NCBI RefSeq assembly: GCF_023277925.1
Contig: NZ_CP063832.1
Span: forward strand, 2,079,001 to 2,143,000
DNA: 64,000 nucleotides
Origin: Pseudomonas entomophila
GTDB taxonomy: Bacteria; Pseudomonadota; Gammaproteobacteria; Pseudomonadales; Pseudomonadaceae
Direction of reading: 5' to 3'
The notes beneath the pieces are model-generated. The model was not told the origin of the DNA, searched no databases, and saw only the letters and a program-made list of their open reading frames with translations. Shown here in pieces: positions 42,053 to 48,399 of the stretch. The number at the start of each line of letters is the position of its first letter. Position 1 is the first letter of the stretch. The position numbers and the translations under genes are program-made.

Positions 42053-43678
42053 TCAGCCCTTGTCACTGTCCTCGCCGGGGGCCCGGGCAGGTGCCGAGAA
42101 CCACTGGTCCCGTGGCACCCACTTCTCTTGCGCCGGGTCGCCCAGGTAATGCGGCGACATGATCTGCACGCCGTACTCGTTGAATACATCCTGGATGTTG
42201 GCGTGCAGCAGGCTCAGCAGCTCCGCGCGTGGCCTCGGCTCGCTGGGGATCGCCTGGGCCACCAGGCGGTACTCGGGGTAGAAATCCGAAAGCCCGGTCT
42301 GGAACACTTGCGGCCTGGGCGTGGTGACGATCCCCTCGGTGCGCGTCGCGGCCTCGATCAGCATGGCCTCGACCTGGCGCCAGGGTGTGTCGTAGCCGAT
42401 GGTCACCACGGTGTCGACGATGTAGCCCTGGCCCTGGACCACCCGCGAATAGTTGCGCGTCACGGAGCCGGTGATCATCGAGTTGGGCAAGGTCAGCACC
42501 TCGCCAAGCCCAGTGCGGATCGTGGTGTTGAACATGCCCACTTCGGTCACCGTGCCCTCGTTGTCGCCCACGCGCACGTACTCCCCGGCCTTTAGCGTGC
42601 GTGAGTAGGTGAGAATGAGCCCGGCCGCCGCCTGCCCCACCACGCTGGAAGCGCCCAGGGAAATCATCAGGCCCAGCAGCACCGACAACCCCTTGAAGGC
42701 ATCGGTCCCCGAACCCGGCAGGTAGGGGTAGGCCATCACCAGGGCGAACAGCCAGATCGCCAGCGACGTCAGGCGCGTGGTCGGTTGCAGTGTCTCCTCG
42801 GTCAACCAGTTGAGCGTGCCAGGGCGCGCCATGCGCTCGAGCAGACGACGGCTGAACGCACTGATGCCACGGGCGATGAAGAAAATCAGCACGGCCACGG
42901 CGATACCAGGGATCGCTTGCAATATGCCGTCGAGCAGGTAGCGCAGCAGGTCGAGCAGGTGCACGTTGAGGCTTTCGCCCCAGGGCCGGGTATAGGGGAA
43001 CTGCGACAGCACGAAGCTCAGCCACTGGTAGCTCAGCAGCAGCACCACGCCCCAGTACAGCAGGCGCAGCAGGCGGTCGATCAACCAGTACACATACTGC
43101 ATGTCGAACAAAGGCAACTGCCCGACCCGCAATTGGTAGGCGCGCTGGCGCATCAGTTGCGGCAGGCTGCCGCGCAACTTGCTCCGGGCCAGGTTGGCGG
43201 CCTTGATCAGCGCCAGGTAGATCAGCGTGGCCAGCGCCGAATAGCCCAGCGCCTTGAGCAGGAAATGCAGGTTGCGCGCCTCGCCTGTCTCCTGGACCAC
43301 CTGGCGCAGGACCGCCGCGGCCTGTTCGGCGGCCGCCCGGGTATCGCCACCGACCTCGAGGTCATGGGGCGACACGATGAACGCTCGCCGTCCGCCCAGC
43401 AGGACCAGGTGGCTGTGCTGGATGGGGTCGATGCTGACCGTGAGCTCGTCGGTGCTGCGCAAGGCGTCATCGATCACCAGCGTGGCACGCTGCGCCCGCG
43501 CGGCGGGTGTCTCACCCAGCAAGGTGGCATGAAAGGTGAAGATGTCGCGGTTGGCGATACGCAGCTCGGCAGGTTTGCCGGCCACACCGTCGGTGGCGCT
43601 GTCTGCCGCTTCGTTGGCCTTCCCCACGACGGGGAGCAAGGTGAACAACATAATCAACACGTAGATCAGGCGATTCAT
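42053..43678 (-). CDS. Mechanosensitive ion channel, large MscS type
   Basis: 541 residues with signal peptide (MNRLIYVLIMLFTLLPVVGK), a periplasmic N-terminal domain, then about five helices. The pore helix and beta domain are clear: LLGLMISLGASSVVGQAAAG, LKAGEYVRVGDNEGTVTEVG, TTIRTGLGEVLTLPNSMITG. Opens under membrane tension to release solutes. Start ATG at 43678 follows GGGAG by 7 bp; earlier in-frame codons lack one. It converges on the SDR gene with 6 bp between stops. Confidence 0.9.
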   Translation of the reverse strand: MNRLIYVLIMLFTLLPVVGKANEAADSATDGVAGKPAELRIANRDIFTFHATLLGETPAARAQRATLVIDDALRSTDELTVSIDPIQHSHLVLLGGRRAFIVSPHDLEVGGDTRAAAEQAAAVLRQVVQETGEARNLHFLLKALGYSALATLIYLALIKAANLARSKLRGSLPQLMRQRAYQLRVGQLPLFDMQYVYWLIDRLLRLLYWGVVLLLSYQWLSFVLSQFPYTRPWGESLNVHLLDLLRYLLDGILQAIPGIAVAVLIFFIARGISAFSRRLLERMARPGTLNWLTEETLQPTTRLTSLAIWLFALVMAYPYLPGSGTDAFKGLSVLLGLMISLGASSVVGQAAAGLILTYSRTLKAGEYVRVGDNEGTVTEVGMFNTTIRTGLGEVLTLPNSMITGSVTRNYSRVVQGQGYIVDTVVTIGYDTPWRQVEAMLIEAATRTEGIVTTPRPQVFQTGLSDFYPEYRLVAQAIPSEPRPRAELLSLLHANIQDVFNEYGVQIMSPHYLGDPAQEKWVPRDQWFSAPARAPGEDSDKG

Positions 43679-43751
43679 CACAAGCTCCCAGGCCTCCATG
43701 TGCAACCTTGTAGTGATAGCACAGCCTCGGCGATTGCCTTGCAGCGTTCTC

Positions 43752-43780
43752 AAAAATGAAAAAGGGCCGCAAAGCGGCCC
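43752..43780 (-). terminator. Intrinsic terminator of the twin-peptide unit
   Basis: GGGCCGC / GCGGCCC arms (43764-43770, 43774-43780) with a 3-base loop; on the minus strand followed by UUUUUCAUUUUUG. Lies 20 bp after the second peptide gene. Confidence 0.85.
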
Positions 43781-43800
43781 TCTTCACATCCCCGATCAGC

Positions 43801-43938
43801 TCAAGGGCATACGCAGGTGGATGGCCCGAACACCGGCCCCGCGCAAGGATCCTCGGACGGCCCGAACACCGGGCAGGACGCCTGGGCGGTCAGCGCGACG
43901 CCCCAGGTCAACAGCACAGCCAGCAACGCTTTTTTCAT
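43801..43938 (-). CDS. Secreted Cys-rich micropeptide 2 (VFGP-type)
   Basis: 45 residues: signal peptide MKKALLAVLLTWGVALTAQA, then a 25-residue mature part ASCPVFGPSEDPCAGPVFGP followed by STCVCP (from A20), with four cysteines. The mature peptide contains two near copies of PVFGP. AAGGAAG lies 7 bp before ATG. It is 38-45% identical by eye to its upstream neighbour (43970-44113) throughout and shares all four cysteines. Function unknown; metal binding, disulfide-rich toxin or RiPP precursor are all possible. Confidence 0.7.
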   Translation of the reverse strand: MKKALLAVLLTWGVALTAQASCPVFGPSEDPCAGPVFGPSTCVCP

Positions 43939-43969
43939 GGGTAACTTCCTTGTCATCAGAAAAAGGGTA

Positions 43970-44113
43970 TCAACGCTCGCACACGCAAACCGTTGGCCCA
44001 AGCACCGCGCCCGCGCACGGGTCTTCCCACGGGCCCAGCACCGCGCAGTCCGCCTGTGCATTCAGCGAGAACATCCACAGCAGCGCCGACGCTGCCAGCA
44101 GTTTTCTTTTCAC
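43970..44113 (-). CDS. Secreted Cys-rich micropeptide 1 (VLGP-type)
   Basis: 47 residues from GTG at 44113, chosen because AAGGAGG sits 5 bp ahead. Signal peptide (V)KRKLLAASALLWMFSLNAQA, then DCAVLGPWEDPCAGAVLGPT and VCVCER. Same layout as the next gene: Cys, V-(L/F)-G-P, EDPCAG, V-(L/F)-G-P, C-V-C. The 31-bp gap between them and a single terminator after both indicate one transcript. Homologues are not known to me. Confidence 0.68.
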   Translation of the reverse strand: MKRKLLAASALLWMFSLNAQADCAVLGPWEDPCAGAVLGPTVCVCER

Positions 44114-44465
44114 CTTGACCTCCTTGGTCGAAACATCGACAACGATCCGTGTTACGCACGGTGACGTGGGCGTCAGCATGTGACTTTAGGGTCGGTCTGG
44201 CAAGCGTGGCGCAGTGTCGCGCTCATTTGGATGGTTTTGATCGCGTGATGGCGAACAGCGGCCTTGCAGTGCTCTGGTGATCGAGCGCCGCCTGCGCGGC
44301 GCATCGCGGATAAATCCGCTCCTACACCAGCCGGGAAACCTTGTCCCGCCCAGGCATGATTGGCCTTGTAGGTGCGGATTTTATCCGCGATGCGCCGCGG
44401 GGGCGGCGCTCGATCTCAAAGGCGCTGCAGCACTACCGCCGAACACCTTGAAACAACCAACTCCC
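44114..44465. other. Intergenic region upstream of the micropeptides
   Basis: 352 bp. Contains the REP pair at 44279-44416 and, left of it, the probable promoter of the peptide genes around 44140-44230; no firm boxes assigned. Confidence 0.45.
44279..44416. repeat. REP-like inverted pair
   Basis: Same unit as at 34.3 kb: GATCGAGCGCCGCC end, GCGGATAAATCCGCTCCTAC and its inverted copy about 45 bp later. Confidence 0.85.
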
Positions 44466-46661
44466 TCAAACCAACCCCGCCGCGCGAGCCCGCGCCGCGT
44501 GCAGCTTCTTGTAGCTCTCGACCAGCCGCAGGTGCCGGTCCAACCCTTCCAGCTTCATGCTGGTCGGCGTCAACCCATGGAAGCGCACACTGCCATCCAC
44601 CGAGCCCAGCACCGCGTCCATCCGCTCGTTGCCGAACATGCGGCGGAAGTTGGGCTCGTAGTCGGCCATTTCCAGCTCATCGTCCAGCACCACCTCCAGC
44701 ACCACGTTGAGCGCCTGGTAGAACAGCCCGCGTTCGACGGTGTTGTCGTTGAACTGCAGGAACATCTCGACCAGTTCCTTGGCATCCTCGAAACGCTGCA
44801 GCACCAGGTGGACCAGCAGCTTCAGCTCGAGGATGGTGAGCTGGCCCCACACCGTGTTGTCATCGAACTCGACGCCGATCAGCGTGGTGATGGTGGTGTA
44901 ATCGTCCACCTCGGCATTGTCCAGGCGCTTGAGCAGCAGCTTCAGCGAGCGGTTGTCGAGTTGGTGCAGGTTGAGGATGTCGGAACGGAAACCCAGCGCT
45001 CGGTTGGTGTTGTCCCAGATCAGGTCCTCGACCGGGTAGATCTCCGAGTAACCCGGCACCAGGATGCGGCAGGCGGTAGCGCCGAGGTCGTCGTACACGG
45101 CCATGTACACCTCCTTGCCCAGGCCCTCGAGGATGCCGAACAGGGTCTGCGCCTCTTGCACGTTGGAGTCTTCGCCATGGCCGCTGAAGTCCCACTCGAC
45201 GAACTCGAAGTCGGCCTTGGCGCTGAAGAAGCGCCACGACACCACGCCGCTGGAGTCGATGAAGTGCTCGACGAAGTTGTTCGGTTCGGTCAGCGCGTGG
45301 CTTTCGAAGGTGGGTTGCGGCAGGTCGTTCAGGCCCTCGAAGCTGCGGCCCTGCAGCAGTTCGGTAAGGCTGCGCTCCAGCGCCACCTCGAAGCTTGGGT
45401 GGGCGCCGAACGAGGCGAACACGCCACCGGTGCGCGGGTTCATCAGGGTCACGCACATCACCGGGAACTCACCACCGAGCGATGCGTCCTTGACCAGCAC
45501 CGGGAAGCCCTGCTCCTCCAGGCCCTGGATGCCGGCGACGATACCCGGGTACTTGGTCAGCACCGCTTGCGGCACGTCCGGCAGGCACAGCTCGCCTTCG
45601 AGGATTTCGCGCTTGACCGCCCGCTCGAAAATTTCCGACAGGCACTGCACCTGCGCCTCGGCGAGGGTATTGCCGGCGCTCATGCCGTTGCTCAGGTACA
45701 GGTTCTCGATCAGGTTGGATGGGAAGTACACCGTCTCACCGTCCGATTGGCGCACGAATGGCAGCGAGCAGATGCCGCGCTCCTTGTTGCCCGAGTTGGT
45801 GTCGTACAGGTGCGAGCCGCGCAGTTCGCCGTCCGGGTTGAAGACTTCCAGGCAGTACTCATCGAGGATCTCGGCCGGCAGCGCGTCCTTGGGCCCGGGC
45901 TTGAACCACTGCTCGTTGGGGTAGTGCACGAACGGCGCGTTGGCGATGTCCTCGCCCCAGAACTGGTCGTTGTAGAAGAAGTTGCAGTTCAGCCGCTCGA
46001 TGAACTCGCCCAGCGCCGAGGCCAGCGCGGCTTCCTTGGTGGCGCCCTTGCCGTTGGTGAAGCACATCGGCGACTGCGCGTCACGCACATGCAGCGACCA
46101 GACATTGGGCACGATGTTGCGCCACGAGGCGATCTCGATCTTCATCCCCAGCCCCGCCAGGATCGCCGACATGTTGGCGATGGTCTGCTCCAGCGGCAGG
46201 TCCTTGCCCGGAATGTAGGTGGTGCTGTCCGATACCGGCATCAGCAGCGCCTGGGCGTCGGCGTCGAGGTTGTCGACTTCTTCGATGATGAACTCGGGGC
46301 CGGTCTGCACCACCTTTTTCACGGTGCAGCGGTCGATGGAGCGCAGGATGCCCTGGCGGTCCTTCTCGGAGATATCCTCGGGCAACTCGACTTGGATCTT
46401 GAAGATCTGGTTGTAGCGGTTCTCGGGGTCGACGATGTTGTTCTGCGACAGGCGGATGTTCTCCGTCGGGATGTCGCGGGTCTGGCAGTACAGCTTGACG
46501 AAGTACGCCGCGCACAGGGCCGACGACGCCAGGAAGTAGTCGAACGGCCCCGGGGCCGAACCGTCGCCCTTGTAGCGGATCGGCTGGTCGGCGATCACCG
46601 TGAAGTCGTCGAACTTGGCTTCGAGACGGAGGTTGTCGAGAAAATTGACCTTGATTTCCAT
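44466..46661 (-). CDS. OsmC-YcaO fusion protein
   Basis: 731 residues from MEIKVNFLDNLRLEAKFDDF. Residues 1-140 are an OsmC-like domain (YKGDGSAPGPFDYFLASSAL, CAAYFVKLYCQTRDIP with its Cys). Residues about 170-580 are a YcaO domain: ATP-binding parts NGKGATKEAALASALGEFIE, RLNCNFFYND, and EAQVQCLSEIFERAVKREIL. The C-terminal 150 residues are a TPR-like helical tail. It lacks a Pro-rich C-terminus of azoline-forming RiPP YcaO enzymes; in E. coli YcaO assists RimO in S12 methylthiolation. A housekeeping role is the default reading. Confidence 0.88.
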   Translation of the reverse strand: MEIKVNFLDNLRLEAKFDDFTVIADQPIRYKGDGSAPGPFDYFLASSALCAAYFVKLYCQTRDIPTENIRLSQNNIVDPENRYNQIFKIQVELPEDISEKDRQGILRSIDRCTVKKVVQTGPEFIIEEVDNLDADAQALLMPVSDSTTYIPGKDLPLEQTIANMSAILAGLGMKIEIASWRNIVPNVWSLHVRDAQSPMCFTNGKGATKEAALASALGEFIERLNCNFFYNDQFWGEDIANAPFVHYPNEQWFKPGPKDALPAEILDEYCLEVFNPDGELRGSHLYDTNSGNKERGICSLPFVRQSDGETVYFPSNLIENLYLSNGMSAGNTLAEAQVQCLSEIFERAVKREILEGELCLPDVPQAVLTKYPGIVAGIQGLEEQGFPVLVKDASLGGEFPVMCVTLMNPRTGGVFASFGAHPSFEVALERSLTELLQGRSFEGLNDLPQPTFESHALTEPNNFVEHFIDSSGVVSWRFFSAKADFEFVEWDFSGHGEDSNVQEAQTLFGILEGLGKEVYMAVYDDLGATACRILVPGYSEIYPVEDLIWDNTNRALGFRSDILNLHQLDNRSLKLLLKRLDNAEVDDYTTITTLIGVEFDDNTVWGQLTILELKLLVHLVLQRFEDAKELVEMFLQFNDNTVERGLFYQALNVVLEVVLDDELEMADYEPNFRRMFGNERMDAVLGSVDGSVRFHGLTPTSMKLEGLDRHLRLVESYKKLHAARARAAGLV

Positions 46662-46773
46662 GCGCGGGGGTACCAGAAAGCGGGCGGGAACAAATGAATG
46701 GCGGGCATTATCCGGGATTTTTGCCGGGAAGTGTTGGCTACGCGCGGCCATCCGACAGCGGTCAGTGATTCAC

Positions 46774-46816
46774 TTGTAGGGGCCAGCCTTGCTGGCGGTG
46801 CCCGGCAAGGCCGGGC
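46774..46816. repeat. Degenerate REP-like palindrome
   Basis: GTAGGGGCCAGCCTTGCTGG followed by CGGTGCCCGGCAAGGCCGGG; weaker symmetry than other copies. Confidence 0.5.
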
Positions 46817-46975
46817 CAATACGCTTCCACGACCACCCACCCTGGTCCATGGTTTCCTTCGATCACTACGCCGCCGGCCCTGCGGCGGCAACCTGCAAGC
46901 ACGACGTACCGGTCAAGCTGGTGTTCATGCCCAAGACGCCGCCAAACGTGAACCGCTTATTTCCGAGACAGGACA

Positions 46976-47320
46976 CTAGGCCGCGCGGAAGCTCCAGACA
47001 ATCTCCACCACCCGCGAGGCCAGGATCAGGTACAGCAGGCACAGCAGCACCTGCAGCAAGGTGTGGTAGGGCAGCTTGGCCAAGCGGTGCAAGGTGTCGC
47101 TGACGTTGAGCAGCAACAGCAACGCCGACACCAGGATCAGCCCCCAGCCGCTGGTGCTCGACACCCACAGCCCCAGCAGGATCTGGTGGTCGCCATGAAT
47201 GGCTTCGGTGCCCGCGGCGAACAGCAAGGCGCACACCAGCAGGTTCTTGAAGTTGTCGAAGACCTTGGTGCTCAGGTCCGCTTCCAGCAGGTCGAGGTAC
47301 TTTCGCCACAGTCTGCGCAT
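46976..47320 (-). CDS. Small inner-membrane protein of unknown function
   Basis: 114 residues with a basic cytoplasmic start (MRRLWRKYLDLLEADLSTKV) and three to four hydrophobic segments: NLLVCALLFAAGTEAIHG, WGLILVSALLLLLNVSD, LLQVLLCLLYLILASRVVEI. No domain recognised. Single gene, divergent from the dioxygenase gene. Confidence 0.65.
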   Translation of the reverse strand: MRRLWRKYLDLLEADLSTKVFDNFKNLLVCALLFAAGTEAIHGDHQILLGLWVSSTSGWGLILVSALLLLLNVSDTLHRLAKLPYHTLLQVLLCLLYLILASRVVEIVWSFRAA

Positions 47321-47454
47321 GCGCCGCTCCCCCAGTGGGTTTCCGTCATCAGCGCAAGTCTAGAAGCGATTGGTGTTTCCTGGCTTCACTCGCAAAAGCA
47401 CGCTCCAGTCACTACCATTGCCCGGCACACGGATGACAAGGATTTCCAAGCACG

Positions 47455-48135
47455 ATGAACGAACGCGAACGGCTGCACCGAGACGGCTATGCCCTGCTTC
47501 GCGGAGCGATTCCAGCTGCCTGGCTGGAAGGTTTGCGCGCCGTGTTCGATGCCGGGGTGAAACCCTCGGCGCAATGGCCAGTGCCACGTGGCCAGGACTG
47601 GCGTCATTCGCAGTTGGACTGCGACCCGCTGATCCAGGCGGTGTGCCGGCTACCGTGCGTGCTGGCGACGGCTGGCGAGCTGATCGGAGAGCGTTTCTTC
47701 CTCGCCCAGGTGGAGGGGCGCGAACCCCTCGTTGGCGGCGGTCATCAGCAACTGCACCGCGACCTGAGCGCGCAACGCCCGGGCGATATGGTGGGTGCCC
47801 TGGTTTACCTGGATGATTATGGCCCCGCCAACGGCGCGACCCGCATCGTCCCGGGCAGCCATCGCCCGGTGCCGGGCGCGCCGCCCTTCGACTTCGGCGA
47901 CGAGTCCCGCGCCGTGCATGTGTCCGGCCTGGCCGGTGACATCCTGGTGTTCGATGTCGACCTGGTGCACGCGGCCAGCCTCAACACCAGTGGCGCACGC
48001 CGCCGCTCACTGCTGGTCAACTACAGCGCGCAGGGCCTGTACGCGTCCCATCTGCAAACACTGAAGCTGCGTGATATTCGCATGGCCACCCATGACAGGT
48101 TCGAGCCGTCCGGCTTCCCCCTCAGTGCGCCGTGA
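47455..48135 (+). CDS. Phytanoyl-CoA dioxygenase (PhyH) family protein
   Basis: 226-residue Fe(II)/2-oxoglutarate oxygenase fold. The HxD iron motif is HRD in GGGHQQLHRDLSAQRPGDMV, the distal His is in DVDLVHAASLNTSG, and the 2-oxoglutarate Arg is in ARRRSLLVNYSAQ. N-terminus EREREL-like, LHRDGYALLRGAIPAAWLEG, is typical. Substrate unknown; PhyH relatives hydroxylate small molecules including amino acids. Start ATG at 47455 after an AAGC-rich stretch. It overlaps the convergent DUF1289 gene by 14 bp. Confidence 0.85.
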   Translation: MNERERLHRDGYALLRGAIPAAWLEGLRAVFDAGVKPSAQWPVPRGQDWRHSQLDCDPLIQAVCRLPCVLATAGELIGERFFLAQVEGREPLVGGGHQQLHRDLSAQRPGDMVGALVYLDDYGPANGATRIVPGSHRPVPGAPPFDFGDESRAVHVSGLAGDILVFDVDLVHAASLNTSGARRRSLLVNYSAQGLYASHLQTLKLRDIRMATHDRFEPSGFPLSAP

Positions 48136-48334
48136 CCTGCCCGGCCTGGCGCTTGGCATTTTTCTTGACGATGGCCTTCATCCGCGTGGCGGCCCGCTGC
48201 ACGGTCGCCATCTTCTCCGGGCGCTTCATGCCCCGCCACTTGCGGATCTCGTCCCGAGTCCGGCCGCAGCTCACGCACAGCTCACTGTTGAGCTGGCACA
48301 GCGAGACGCAGGGGTTGTCGATGTCTTTGGCCAT
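48122..48334 (-). CDS. DUF1289 small Cys-rich protein
   Basis: 70 residues: MAKDIDNPCVSLCQLNSELC, then VSCGRTRDEIRKWRGMKRPE. The CVSLC...CVSCGRT pattern is the DUF1289 Fe-S or zinc-like motif. The tail is basic (RMKAIVKKNAKRQAG). Function unknown in the family. Converges with the dioxygenase gene, overlapping its stop. Confidence 0.87.
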   Translation of the reverse strand: MAKDIDNPCVSLCQLNSELCVSCGRTRDEIRKWRGMKRPEKMATVQRAATRMKAIVKKNAKRQAGQVTAH

Positions 48335-48399
48335 GGGGTTGTTCCGTTGAGGGGCGCGCATCTTACCGGCAACACCCGTGGGAACCAACAGCACGCGCT

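Noticed and set aside
44466..46661. OsmC-YcaO gene as a RiPP cyclodehydratase
   Set aside because: No Pro-rich C-terminus, no adjacent E1-like or ocin-ThiF-like partner, and the fusion is common in Pseudomonas as a solitary gene; only mentioned as a speculative neighbour link.
44277..46697. An 806-codon + strand open frame over the YcaO gene
   Set aside because: Antisense shadow; starts inside a REP and reads as biased Leu/Gln/Val/His sequence.
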